A stretch of DNA of 40,471 nt from Suilimivivens sp964458255 (GCA_964458255.1 CAYWHY010000011.1:1-40471); one strand, 5' to 3'. Counted from the stretch's first letter, positions 24,635-32,497 are shown. The notes: a model not told the origin generated them from the sequence alone. Made by a program: numbers and translations.

Positions 24635-25426
24635 CTAATCTAGTTTATAAGCTGTTTTTGCATTCTTACCTGTAATCCGAATGACCTCTTCCACATCTAT
24701 CCCTTTCAATGTTGCAATTTCTTTTGCCACATACGGAAGATATAAAGAACTATTGCGCTTACCTCTGTTGGGCACAGGTGCCAGATAGGGAGAATCCGTC
24801 TCAAGTACAATACTTTCCATTGGAAGGTATTCTACTACTTCTTTTAACTTCCTGGCATTGGAAAAAGTAACCACACCGCCAATTCCGAAGAAAAATCCCA
24901 TTTGAAGATATTCCTGTGCTAACTCCTTTGAGTAAGAATAACAATGAATAATTCCTCCGATTTCTTCCGCGTGCAATGCCTTCATTATATCAAAGGTTTC
25001 TTTTGCAGCCTCTCTGGAATGAATTACCATTGGCAGCTTAAGCTCTCTTGCCAGTTCAATTTGTTTTTCAAACCAAAATCTCTGATTTTCCTTTGCCTTC
25101 TCCTCCTTCTCCCAATAATAATCCAAACCAATTTCTCCGATTGCTACAATCTTACCGCCGTTTTTTATGGAATTTTTACCGGCAGTCTCTTTAAGCCATC
25201 CAAAAGTCTGCGGATTTAATTCCCCCACACCGGAAGGATGAACTCCCAGTGCCCCGTAAACAAAAGAATATTCCTCGCATAACCGAAGCGTACCCTTACA
25301 GCTTTCTATATCTGCTCCGATATTTACAATCGTACCTATTCCGCCTTCTTCCATATGCAGAAGCAGCTCATTTCTATCCTCTGCAAACGCATCATCATCA
25401 TAATGTGCATGTGTTTCAAATATCAA
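24635..25426 (-). CDS. tatD: TatD family metal-dependent hydrolase
   Basis: Cytosolic TIM-barrel DNase/hydrolase of the TatD family. Metal ligands are visible in ETHAHYDD (start), GEIGLDYYW, VIHSREA, IIHCYS and LETDSPYLAP. I place the start at the TTG (25426): AAGGTGG lies 7 bases upstream and the protein then begins MIFETHAHYDD, as in homologues. The longer frame uses GTG at 25438, which overlaps that ribosome site. It leads the tatD-rsmA pair. A tRNA/mntP cassette on the other strand lies upstream. Confidence 0.94.
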   Translation of the reverse strand: MIFETHAHYDDDAFAEDRNELLLHMEEGGIGTIVNIGADIESCKGTLRLCEEYSFVYGALGVHPSGVGELNPQTFGWLKETAGKNSIKNGGKIVAIGEIGLDYYWEKEEKAKENQRFWFEKQIELARELKLPMVIHSREAAKETFDIMKALHAEEIGGIIHCYSYSKELAQEYLQMGFFFGIGGVVTFSNARKLKEVVEYLPMESIVLETDSPYLAPVPNRGKRNSSLYLPYVAKEIATLKGIDVEEVIRITGKNAKTAYKLD

Positions 25427-25495
25427 TTTTATTTCCACCTTGTTCTATAACTTCTATAAAAAATTAAAATTTCTTGACTTTTTAAAAAAAAGTAC

Positions 25496-25524
25496 TTGCA
25501 AACTAAAAAACATTATACTATAAT
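25496..25524 (+). promoter_or_regulatory. Promoter of tRNA-Lys
   Basis: TTGCAA (25496-25501), 17 bases, TATAAT (25519-25524). The tRNA begins 46 bases after the -10 box. Confidence 0.7.
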
Positions 25525-25569
25525 AACACTTGCGTTGCAAATTATAACTGCAACAATACAAAAGAAAAC

Positions 25570-25642
25570 GCGTCTTTAGCTCAGTTGGTAGAGCACCTGA
25601 CTCTTAATCAGGGTGTCCAGGGTTCGAGCCCCTGAAGACGCA
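25570..25642 (+). tRNA. tRNA-Lys (anticodon CUU)
   Basis: Acceptor stem GCGTCTT (25570-25576) pairs with AAGACGC (25635-25641), with discriminator A at 25642. The anticodon stem CCTGA/TCAGG holds the loop CTCTTAA, so the anticodon is CUU. The D arm (AGCTCAGTTGGTAGAGC) and T arm (GGTTCGAGCC) are canonical. 73 bases; CCA is not encoded. Confidence 0.97.
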
Positions 25643-25646
25643 TTTG

Positions 25647-25692
25647 TAAGTACCATTTTTGAGGACGCAGGAGCCTTGGGGATGGTGCTTTT
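25647..25692 (+). terminator. Terminator after tRNA-Lys
   Basis: AGTACCAT pairs with ATGGTGCT across a longer loop, followed by a run of seven T residues. It separates the tRNA from the riboswitch leader. Confidence 0.7.
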
Positions 25693-25769
25693 TTTGCATT
25701 TTCCCCGAAAATTTTTCCCCGAAATTAAGAAACTATTTGACAGAATTTGTGCTTGATGATAAAATGTTA

Positions 25770-25905
25770 TCAATAAATCCCGTGGGGGAGTAGCAAGCGT
25801 ATCACGTAGCAAGTCAACATACTGACCAAATGGTCTGGCTTGTTTTAAATTGCGAGACTCATGTATAGTAAAAACCTTACACGGAGTCTGTCTATTGCTG
25901 ATATA
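25770..25905 (+). ncRNA. yybP-ykoY manganese riboswitch aptamer
   Basis: The conserved core is visible: GGGGGAGTAGC (25784-25794), GTCAACATACTGACC, GGTCTGGC, GCGAGACTC (25852-25860) and an ACCTTA loop element (25875-25880). CCGTG near the 5' side can pair with CACGG near 25890 as the closing stem. The downstream gene is mntP, the classic target: Mn2+ binding turns on the exporter in known members. The match is by recognition of consensus; exact ends are approximate. Confidence 0.9.
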
Positions 25906-25907
25906 TG

Positions 25908-25940
25908 CCCAAGTATAGTTTTTTACTATACTTGGGTTTT
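25908..25940 (+). terminator. Riboswitch-controlled terminator of mntP
   Basis: CCCAAGTATAGT and ACTATACTTGGG form a perfect 12-pair stem around TTTTT, followed by TTTTT. The right half TTTTTACTATAC (25920-25931) is an exact complement of GTATAGTAAAAA (25863-25874) in the aptamer, so the two pairings exclude each other. This is the expected expression platform for transcription control. Confidence 0.9.
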
Positions 25941-25969
25941 TATATTTTACATAACAGGAGAAATATATC

Positions 25970-26563
25970 ATGCACTTAGGTTTTTCTTTTTTTATTACTA
26001 ATATTATGCTGGGGATAGGTTTAGCAATGGATGCTTTTTCCGTATCACTGGCGAATGGGCTTAATGAGCTAACAATGAAAAAAAAACGAATGTGTTTTAT
26101 AGCAGGAATATTCTCCATATTTCAGTTTGCCATGCCAATGATAGGATGGATATGTGTTTCTACAGTAACACATCTATTTGCAATATTTGAAAAGTTTATC
26201 CCTTGGATTGCTCTTATTTTGTTAGGATATATCGGAGGAAAAATGTTTTATGAAGGAATCAAATACAAAGAAGCGCAGGGAAAAAGAACTGTAGCCGGAT
26301 TTAAGGAATTATTACTACAAGGAGGCGCCACTTCCATAGATGCACTTTCTGTTGGTTTTACCATATCAGACTATAAGTTACTTGAAGCCCTGCTTGCTTG
26401 CCTGTTAATTGGTTTTGTCACATTTTTTATTTGTTATATCGGTCTTGAAATTGGTAAAAAAGCCGGAACAAAGCTTGCCGGTAAAGCCGGAATTTTAGGC
26501 GGTATCATTCTGGTTTTTCTTGGATTAGAAATTTTTATAACAAGCGGAAACACATTGCCTTAG
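25970..26563 (+). CDS. mntP: Manganese efflux pump MntP
   Basis: Small inner-membrane exporter of Mn2+. About six helices form two related halves, each with the conserved aspartate motif: GLAMDAFSVSLANG and ATSIDALSVGFT. A basic loop (TMKKKR) separates early helices. Length 197 is typical. AGGAG lies 9 bases before the ATG. A second in-frame ATG at residue 13 is possible. The leader carries a yybP-ykoY riboswitch and terminator, so expression should rise with intracellular manganese. The stop overlaps the convergent radical SAM gene by 4 bases. Confidence 0.95.
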   Translation: MHLGFSFFITNIMLGIGLAMDAFSVSLANGLNELTMKKKRMCFIAGIFSIFQFAMPMIGWICVSTVTHLFAIFEKFIPWIALILLGYIGGKMFYEGIKYKEAQGKRTVAGFKELLLQGGATSIDALSVGFTISDYKLLEALLACLLIGFVTFFICYIGLEIGKKAGTKLAGKAGILGGIILVFLGLEIFITSGNTLP

Positions 26564-27156
26564 ATATACTCTCTGATTCTTAGATAAATACCAATTTCAT
26601 CTGCCACTTTCTGACACGCCTCAATATCTTCCCCGGGAAGCACATCCACTATGGAAAGCTGTGTATGTTCAAAAGTTTCTTTTGCCAGAGACGCAAATTC
26701 CAGCATTGCCGGAAAAGCATTTTCAAACTGAGGTCTTGTAATCTCCTGATATCTCTCAGCAGTAGGTGCATTTAAGCTGATGGAAACTCTGTCTACTACC
26801 TTTGCCAGTTCCGGTACAATATTACGTTTGTGATAAAGATTTCCCAATCCGTTGGTGTTCAAACGTATTTTAATACCACATTTTTCCTTTACATAAGCTG
26901 CACTGTCAATCAGATTTTCCAGTGCACAGGTAGGCTCACCGTAACCACAGTAAACCAGCTCATCAAATTTGGAAAAATCAAACTTGTCCATAGCAGACTT
27001 AATCTCTTCCAAAGTAGGTTCTTTCTTAAACCATAAATTTTCTGCTTCTCCTACGCTGTCTCCGTGAGAACGAATACAAAACTGACAATTACAATCACAT
27101 CGGTTTGTAATGTTTGCATACAATTGATTGTTGTAAGTGTATAAAATATCTGCCAT
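26560..27156 (-). CDS. Radical SAM protein of the TatD-associated type
   Basis: Short radical SAM enzyme. The CxxxCxxC cluster ligands are C20, C24 and C27 (CDCNCQFC), followed by a GYGEPT SAM-binding motif and SISLNAPT. At 198 residues it lacks the long C-terminal half of larger family members. I recognise it as the family usually linked to tatD; the true reaction is unknown. Here tatD is about 1.1 kb downstream on the same strand, separated by an opposite-strand tRNA/riboswitch/mntP cassette. AAAGGA precedes the ATG. It may be cotranscribed with the ECF gene 43 bases upstream. Confidence 0.85.
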   Translation of the reverse strand: MADILYTYNNQLYANITNRCDCNCQFCIRSHGDSVGEAENLWFKKEPTLEEIKSAMDKFDFSKFDELVYCGYGEPTCALENLIDSAAYVKEKCGIKIRLNTNGLGNLYHKRNIVPELAKVVDRVSISLNAPTAERYQEITRPQFENAFPAMLEFASLAKETFEHTQLSIVDVLPGEDIEACQKVADEIGIYLRIREYI

Positions 27157-27199
27157 TTTAAAATTCCTTTCTGTTTACATTATATTTTTATACTTTCTT

Positions 27200-27712
27200 T
27201 TAATTTAAGAAGTAGTTTTTTACATGTGCTTTATCAAATGCCATCCCTAAAACAATAAAGAATAGCATGCTGCCACCGGATTGAATAAGATTTTGAAGCA
27301 TGGATACAACAAGTACCGACCACGTTCCAAAAAGAATATATTCTGCCATAAAATAGCCGATTCCGGAAATGAAATATCCCAGCACTGTTGCAATTATATT
27401 GTGCGGTGTCACAATCTTTACCGATTTATTCGTAAAGGGAAGCACCAGCAACATCTTAACAATAATTGTGGCCGGTACCCACACAGGTGCCGTCAGTAAA
27501 TCTGCCAAACCACCACCTAACGCCGCTGCCGCCAGAGCATAGTGTCTTGGAAGCAATGCTGCTGTCAAATATATCAAAGAATCTCCAAAATGTACATAGC
27601 CACCGTTCACTCCTACAGGAATATGACATATATAAGCCGTCATAATCATAATCAGCGCTGCCATAATACCTGTCATAGTAAGATATTTTATATTTGTAGT
27701 TTTTGATGTCAT
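27200..27712 (-). CDS. ECF transporter S component, probable vitamin B6 type
   Basis: Substrate-binding membrane subunit of an energy-coupling factor transporter. About five to six helices are seen in 170 residues: TMTGIMAALIMIMTAYI at the start, then YVHFGDSLIYLTAALLP, a motif common in S components. The ATG at 27712 is chosen because AAGGTG lies 7 bases upstream. The longer frame overlaps the kinase gene. The gene follows a pyridoxal-type kinase by 13 bases, so uptake of a B6 vitamer is the likely role (inference). No ATPase genes are near, so it would use a shared ECF module. Confidence 0.78.
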   Translation of the reverse strand: MTSKTTNIKYLTMTGIMAALIMIMTAYICHIPVGVNGGYVHFGDSLIYLTAALLPRHYALAAAALGGGLADLLTAPVWVPATIIVKMLLVLPFTNKSVKIVTPHNIIATVLGYFISGIGYFMAEYILFGTWSVLVVSMLQNLIQSGGSMLFFIVLGMAFDKAHVKNYFLN

Positions 27713-27725
27713 TATGTGCACCTTC

Positions 27726-28583
27726 TTATAATAATCTGGATAAATATTTTTCAAAATTAACTCCGTGATTTCGCGGAATTCCTTCCGCAGTAGCTTCTTC
27801 AATCGCTTCCTGCAAAAAATAAGATGCTTTCTTTAAAGCCTCCTGCACAGACATTCCTTTTACCAGACTTCCGCAAATAACAGATGCAAATAAATCACCC
27901 GTGCCCGAAAAGCCTATTCCTGTATAAGGATTTTCCACGTAAAAATGTGCCGTTTCCGAAACCGCCATATTTCCTATATATTCTTTATCCGCGTCATTCT
28001 TTTTTTGTCTGATAATTCCGGTTACAATTATGGTCTGCGGTTTTTCTGCTTTTGTTAAAAGTTTTCCACAAATATGTTGTATTTTTTCAATATAATCCTC
28101 ATCCTGCTTACAGCGAGTCACCTCTGCATAATCTTCACCTGCCAAAAAACACAGCTCTGTTAAATTCGGTGTGATGACATCAGCTATCCGCGTAAGACAT
28201 TTCATTTCCTCGAAAAATTTTTCGTTGAACATAACGTATGGTTTTCCGTCATCGCCCAAAACCGGATCAGCCAGATACATGGTATCTTTTCCGCGAAACT
28301 GCTCCAAGAAATAAAGCACTTTTTCTATTTGGGACGGAGCGGCAAGATATCCTGAATAAATACCGTCAAAGGAGACATTCATTTGCTTCCATTGATTGGT
28401 AAAACAATCCATCCTGTCAGTAAAATCATCACAATAATATTTTTCAAAACCGGTCTGTGCCGATAAAATCGCGGTAGGAAGTGGACAAGCCTGTATTCCC
28501 ATCACGGATACAACGGGAATAGCCGCCGTAAGTGAACACTTTCCAAATCCGGACAAATCATTAATCAATGCAATTCGTTTCAT
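27726..28583 (-). CDS. pdxY: Pyridoxamine/pyridoxal kinase (PfkB-like, PdxY type)
   Basis: Cytosolic ribokinase-fold kinase that phosphorylates B6 vitamers. Features are NDLSGFGKCSL near the N-terminus, the STYGG-like AGYLAAPSQ segment, DPVLGDDGKPY, and the C-terminal anion hole GFSGTGDLFASV with the catalytic GTGD. Start: the ATG at 28583 gives MKRIALINDLSG, as in relatives. A TTG 12 bases upstream (28595) directly after AGAGGT is an alternative. A ThiD-type hydroxymethylpyrimidine kinase activity cannot be ruled out. Confidence 0.85.
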   Translation of the reverse strand: MKRIALINDLSGFGKCSLTAAIPVVSVMGIQACPLPTAILSAQTGFEKYYCDDFTDRMDCFTNQWKQMNVSFDGIYSGYLAAPSQIEKVLYFLEQFRGKDTMYLADPVLGDDGKPYVMFNEKFFEEMKCLTRIADVITPNLTELCFLAGEDYAEVTRCKQDEDYIEKIQHICGKLLTKAEKPQTIIVTGIIRQKKNDADKEYIGNMAVSETAHFYVENPYTGIGFSGTGDLFASVICGSLVKGMSVQEALKKASYFLQEAIEEATAEGIPRNHGVNFEKYLSRLL

Positions 28584-28616
28584 GCTAATAATCAAACCTC
28601 TTTTTTACTTCTGTTA

Positions 28617-28642
28617 CAATTATACACTGTATATTATAATTG
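28617..28642. promoter_or_regulatory. Dyad in the pdxY promoter region
   Basis: CAATTATA (28617-28624) and TATAATTG (28635-28642) are perfect complements around a 10-base centre that includes a smaller palindrome ATACA-C-TGTAT. A TATAAT on the minus strand lies inside it. This is a plausible repressor operator for a B6-responsive regulator, but none is encoded nearby. Confidence 0.45.
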
Positions 28643-28679
28643 GTCTTGTGAAAAAATGTAAGATGAGTAAGAAAAAAAA

Positions 28680-28715
28680 CTAAAAACACCGCAGGCACCC
28701 ACCTACGGTGTTCAC
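28680..28715 (-). terminator. pgi: Terminator after pgi
   Basis: Minus-strand AACACCGTAGG-TGGGTG-CCTGCGGTGTT hairpin with one mismatch, followed by TTTAGTTTTTTTT. It ends the pgi transcript before the pdxY promoter. Confidence 0.88.
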
Positions 28716-28772
28716 TATTCTGTGCAATTTTTTAAGTCAACAAACCTGTAGCAGGTTGCTTCGGTCAAAATC

Positions 28773-30119
28773 TTACAGTCTCTTAAGTAACTCTTCTCTC
28801 TGTGCTTCAAAGCCGGGCTTTCCAAGGAGCGCAAACATGTTTTTCTTGTAGCTTTCTACACCGGGCTGGTTAAACGGATTTACACCAAGAAGATATCCGC
28901 TGACACCACATGCAAATTCAAAGAAGTAAAATAACTGTCCTAAGTAATATTCGTTTACTTCGGGAACCGTAATTACAAAATTGGGAACCTGTCCGTCAGT
29001 ATGAGCAAGAATTGTTCCGTTCATAGCACTCTTATTTACAAAATCGACGCTCTTCCCTGCTAAGTAGTTAAGTCCGTCAAGATCTACAGGCTCTTCCTGA
29101 AGAATAATTTCTTCTCTGCCGGTTTCAATATTGATAACAGTTTCAAATAAATTTCTGGAACCGTCCTGAATAAACTGTCCCATGGAGTGAAGGTCTGTAG
29201 TAAGGTCTACACTTGCAGGGAAAATACCCTTCTGGTCCTTACCTTCACTTTCGCCATACAGCTGTTTCCACCATTCAGATACATAGTGAACACTGGGCTC
29301 ATAGTTTGCAAGGATTTCAATCTGTTTTCCTTTTCTTAAAAGGATATTACGAAGAGCTGCATATTTAACAGCATCATTTTCTTCAAAAGGAGCTTCCAAT
29401 GCTGCCTTACGGCCTGCCTGTGCACCTTCCATTAACTTATCAATATCAGCACCGCTTACTGCAATAGGAAGCAAACCAACTGCTGTAAGTACCGAGAAAC
29501 GTCCTCCTACATCATCCGGAACTACAAAGCTTTCATAGCCTTCTTCTGTAGCAAGATTCTTTAAGGATCCTCTTGCCTTATCGGTTGTTGCATAAATTCT
29601 CTTTGCAGCTTCAGCCTTACCGTATTTCTTTTCCATCATTTCTTTAAATACACGGAAAGCAATCGCAGGTTCTGTTGTAGTACCTGATTTACTAATCATG
29701 TTAATGGAAAAATCTCTGTCTCCGATTACATCCATCAGATGCTTAATGTATGTAGAGCTGATAGAGTTTCCTACGAAATAAATTTCGGGAGTTTTTCTTA
29801 CTTTCTTGCTTACTACATTGTAGAAGCTGTGACGTAAAAATTCAATAGCTGCTCTTGCTCCGAGGTAAGAACCGCCAATACCGATTACCAAAAGTACCTC
29901 GGAATCGCTCTGAATCTTAGCTGCTGCCTTTTTAATTCTGTCAAATTCTTCTTTGTCATAATCTACCGGCAAATCAATCCAGCCAAGAAAATCATTTCCT
30001 GCTCCTGTTTTGGAAACTAATAAATCCTTTGCATCCAAAGCAAGCTTTTTCATGGATTCTACTTCCTGCTCCTGAATAAAAGGTGCAGCTTTAGAATAGT
30101 CAAATGTAACTTTGCTCAT
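28773..30119 (-). CDS. pgi: Glucose-6-phosphate isomerase
   Basis: Cytosolic glycolytic enzyme interconverting glucose-6-phosphate and fructose-6-phosphate. Motifs seen are VIGIGGSYLGARAAIEF, the sugar-phosphate SIS motif ISKSGTTTEPAIAFR, and DLHSMGQFIQDG with conserved catalytic residues. C-terminal NPFNQPGVE is also conserved. Length 448 fits the bacterial short form. AAGGAGC precedes the ATG. Single-gene unit with its own promoter (30146-30175) and terminator. Confidence 0.97.
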   Translation of the reverse strand: MSKVTFDYSKAAPFIQEQEVESMKKLALDAKDLLVSKTGAGNDFLGWIDLPVDYDKEEFDRIKKAAAKIQSDSEVLLVIGIGGSYLGARAAIEFLRHSFYNVVSKKVRKTPEIYFVGNSISSTYIKHLMDVIGDRDFSINMISKSGTTTEPAIAFRVFKEMMEKKYGKAEAAKRIYATTDKARGSLKNLATEEGYESFVVPDDVGGRFSVLTAVGLLPIAVSGADIDKLMEGAQAGRKAALEAPFEENDAVKYAALRNILLRKGKQIEILANYEPSVHYVSEWWKQLYGESEGKDQKGIFPASVDLTTDLHSMGQFIQDGSRNLFETVINIETGREEIILQEEPVDLDGLNYLAGKSVDFVNKSAMNGTILAHTDGQVPNFVITVPEVNEYYLGQLFYFFEFACGVSGYLLGVNPFNQPGVESYKKNMFALLGKPGFEAQREELLKRL

Positions 30120-30145
30120 ACTTTTCGCTCCTTCTGTAATTAAAT

Positions 30146-30175
30146 TTTATACAAAAAAACTTTTTACTAAATCAA
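30146..30175 (-). promoter_or_regulatory. Promoter of pgi
   Basis: Minus-strand TTGATT (30175-30170), 18 bases and TATAAA (30151-30146). Transcription would start near 30139, about 20 bases before the ATG. Confidence 0.55.
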
Positions 30176-30228
30176 CCATGTCCTAGTTTAGCAGAGAACT
30201 ATGTATTTTTCAAGATTTATTGCTTTCA

Positions 30229-30257
30229 TTGACTAAGTAAACCTACTATTATATAAT
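30229..30257 (+). promoter_or_regulatory. Promoter of the aldo/keto reductase gene
   Basis: TTGACT (30229-30234), 17 bases, TATAAT (30252-30257). The start codon is about 63 bases further on, after GGAGG. Confidence 0.75.
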
Positions 30258-30320
30258 AAAGAAAGCGAAAAAACTTAATAATCAATAAAAAAACTATATA
30301 ATAAATCAGGAGGAAACACT

Positions 30321-31313
30321 ATGTATCAAGCATCAGAAAAGCGTTACGAATCCATGCCCTATTATTCCTGCGGAAACAGCGGACTGAAACTCCCCGGCGT
30401 TTCTTTAGGATTTTGGCACAACTTTGGCGACACTGCTACATACAACAATATGAAACAGCTTTGCTTTACAGCCTTTGACAACGGAATTACCCATTTTGAC
30501 CTGGCAAACAACTATGGTCCCGAACCCGGCAGTGCCGAGAAAAATTTAGGACTCATTCTGAAAGAGAACTTCAAAGCATATAGAGATGAGCTTGTTATCA
30601 GTACCAAAGCCGGCTATTTAATGTGGGACGGCCCTTACGGTGATTGGGGAAGCCGTAAATATCTTCTTGCAAGCTTAGACCAGAGCTTACAACGTTTGGG
30701 ACTTGACTATGTTGATATTTTCTATCATCACCGCATGGATCCCAACACTCCTTTAGAAGAAACAATGGGTGCTTTGGCACAGACTGTTACAAGCGGAAAG
30801 GCATTATATGTCGGCCTTTCCAATTATGATGGTCCTACTCTCGAAAAGGCTTGTGCCATTTTACAGGATTTACACTGTCCGTTCATTATCAACCAGAACC
30901 GCTACTCCATCTTTGACCGCGGTATCGAAAAGAATGGTTTAAAAGAAACTGCTGCCAAACTTAAAAAGGGTATTATCGCATTCAGTCCTTTAGCTCAGGG
31001 AATGTTAACCGACCGTTACTTAAACGGAATTCCGGCTGACAGCCGCGTTAAGACAGACGGACGTTTCTTAAATGAATCGTCCATCACGGAAGAAAGCCTT
31101 ACAAAAATCAGAAAGCTCAATGATTTAGCTGCTGAACGTGGTCAGACATTAGCAGAAATGGCTTTAAGCTGGATTCTTCGTGACGGTATTGTAACAAGTG
31201 TTCTGATTGGTGCTTCTAAGCCCGCACAGATTCTTGACAATATCGGTGCATTAAAGAATACCCAATTTACAGAAGAAGAACTTAAGAAAATTGATGATAT
31301 TTCTTTAGCTTAA
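30321..31313 (+). CDS. Aldo/keto reductase (YghZ/GpR-like)
   Basis: NADPH-dependent oxidoreductase with TIM-barrel fold. Catalytic residues are in THFDLANNYG (Asp and Tyr), ISTKAGY (Lys) and VDIFYHHRMD (His). The insertion WDGPYGDWGSRKYLLASLDQ and the C-terminal ASKPAQILDN are characteristic of the YghZ-like group that reduces L-glyceraldehyde-3-phosphate or similar aldehydes. Length 330 agrees. GGAGG precedes the ATG. Codon use (UUA, GCU) looks like that of a well-expressed gene. The exact substrate is unproven. Confidence 0.93.
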   Translation: MYQASEKRYESMPYYSCGNSGLKLPGVSLGFWHNFGDTATYNNMKQLCFTAFDNGITHFDLANNYGPEPGSAEKNLGLILKENFKAYRDELVISTKAGYLMWDGPYGDWGSRKYLLASLDQSLQRLGLDYVDIFYHHRMDPNTPLEETMGALAQTVTSGKALYVGLSNYDGPTLEKACAILQDLHCPFIINQNRYSIFDRGIEKNGLKETAAKLKKGIIAFSPLAQGMLTDRYLNGIPADSRVKTDGRFLNESSITEESLTKIRKLNDLAAERGQTLAEMALSWILRDGIVTSVLIGASKPAQILDNIGALKNTQFTEEELKKIDDISLA

Positions 31314-31334
31314 TCATTCATTATCTTTGTAAAC

Positions 31335-31369
31335 ACAAGGCGATATCCGATAATCGGATATCGCCTTGT
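31335..31369. terminator. 16-bp perfect hairpin between convergent genes
   Basis: ACAAGGCGATATCCGA (31335-31350) and TCGGATATCGCCTTGT (31354-31369) are exact complements with a TAA loop. Neither side has a clear T-tract. Placement just after both stop codons makes a bidirectional terminator or a 3' end stabiliser likely. Confidence 0.7.
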
Positions 31370-31370
31370 C

Positions 31371-32027
31371 TTATGCCAGAAATTCATTTAATAAACTTTC
31401 TAACTCCTCTCCAAAATCAAATGCATTTTCTGTTTGCCGGTCGGAATTTTCTGTCAGATTTACCATGACTTTTTCATTTTTCTCCTGTTCTGTCTTGACA
31501 GTTTCTTTTTCAATTTCCATCCTCGACATCAAATGATTTTCAAGATAATCCACAAGATTAGTTTTTAAAAGGCTCTTTTTCCCCGAAACATCTACCATTC
31601 CGGATATAGCAAAATAAAGATACAGCCCAAGTATACTGACAAAATAATAGGGTATAATCTGAAATAAAGTATCACCTGCTGCTAAAGAAATACATACGGA
31701 AATTCCGGATACCAAAACCGACAGCATCATAAGTTGTCCTGCCGTGTGCGGAAGTCGTACCGGTGAAAATCCACAAACGCGGATTTTTAAAATAAACTTG
31801 TCCACAAATACGGAGGTGTTCATCACTCTTCCATTCAGCTTATAACAATTGATAAATTTCAACTTACACTGTTTCAAAAGTTTATTTTCCGTAGTAGGCA
31901 TATTATCAGACTCTTTTATCATTTTACGAAATATCACACCTGCCATAATCTGGCATATAATGCTAAAAAACAGTAAAACTAAAATAGCCAGTGATAAAAA
32001 TTTATGTTTCAAAAATACAGTAAACAT
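31371..32027 (-). CDS. Uncharacterised membrane protein with coiled acidic tail
   Basis: 218 residues of unknown function. Hydrophobic segments lie at about residues 10-33, 97-118 and 122-144; a region between the first two (KLKFINCYKLNGRVMNTSVF) is polar with several cysteines. The C-terminal ~70 residues (EIEKETVKTEQEKNEKVMV onward) are charged and probably cytoplasmic coiled coil, ending FGEELESLLNEFLA. AAGGAGG is ideal before the ATG and the promoter at 32048-32076 is strong, so the gene looks real. I recognise no domain. Confidence 0.75.
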   Translation of the reverse strand: MFTVFLKHKFLSLAILVLLFFSIICQIMAGVIFRKMIKESDNMPTTENKLLKQCKLKFINCYKLNGRVMNTSVFVDKFILKIRVCGFSPVRLPHTAGQLMMLSVLVSGISVCISLAAGDTLFQIIPYYFVSILGLYLYFAISGMVDVSGKKSLLKTNLVDYLENHLMSRMEIEKETVKTEQEKNEKVMVNLTENSDRQTENAFDFGEELESLLNEFLA

Positions 32028-32047
32028 AGAAAACCTCCTTTTTTTCT

Positions 32048-32076
32048 ATTATAAAAGAAAGCTGTTTTTTGCTCAA
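32048..32076 (-). promoter_or_regulatory. Promoter of the uncharacterised membrane protein
   Basis: Minus-strand TTGAGC (32076-32071), 17 bases, TATAAT (32053-32048), followed closely by AAGGAGG and the ATG. Confidence 0.65.
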
Positions 32077-32151
32077 TACAGGTAACCCGGTAAGGCATCG
32101 TACATCTTCGACAGAAGCTTAATTAAAACAAGGAAAACTACTATTTCCTAC

Positions 32152-32180
32152 TGGAAAATACAAGGGTTTTCTGTTATACT
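32152..32180 (+). promoter_or_regulatory. Weak promoter of the TSCPD-murG unit
   Basis: TGGAAA (32152-32157), 17 bases, TATACT (32175-32180). The -10 box is good and the -35 box is poor. About 50 bases lie between it and the ATG. Confidence 0.4.
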
Positions 32181-32234
32181 TTATCCTTGTAACAGAAAAG
32201 ACTGATGATTAAGAAAGGTTCAGGTGTATGAAAG

Positions 32235-32483
32235 ATGAAATATCAGACCAAAGGCGTTTGCTCCTCTTCCATAGATATCGAAGTAGAAAACGGTGTCGTT
32301 AAATATGTAGAATTTTTTGGCGGATGCAACGGTAATTTAAAAGGAATTGCTTCTCTCGTAACCGGTATGAAGGTCGATGATGCTGTCTCCAAATTGAAAG
32401 GAATCCGTTGCGGATTCAAAACTACTTCCTGTCCCGACCAGCTGGCACAGGCATTAGAACAAATTCAAAACGGAAATTGTTAA
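32235..32483 (+). CDS. TSCPD domain protein (TIGR03905 type)
   Basis: 82-residue soluble protein. Four cysteines are placed as in the family: GVCSSSIDIEV, FFGGCNGNL, IRCGFKTTSCPDQLAQAL. The last motif is the TSCPD signature seen at the C-terminus of class II ribonucleotide reductases and stand-alone proteins, where it may bind metal. Function unknown. It lies 14 bases before murG and the two are probably cotranscribed. Confidence 0.88.
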   Translation: MKYQTKGVCSSSIDIEVENGVVKYVEFFGGCNGNLKGIASLVTGMKVDDAVSKLKGIRCGFKTTSCPDQLAQALEQIQNGNC

Positions 32484-32497
32484 AACAGGAGGCTCTT

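Noticed and set aside
25790..25860. Inverted and repeat-like sequences as a CRISPR or attachment site next to tRNA-Lys
   Set aside because: The repeats are explained by the yybP-ykoY aptamer and its terminator. No copy of the tRNA 3' end or integrase is present.
25576..26118. Leftward 180-codon open frame across tRNA-Lys, riboswitch and mntP start
   Set aside because: It crosses a tRNA and a structured RNA on the other strand and has no family features.
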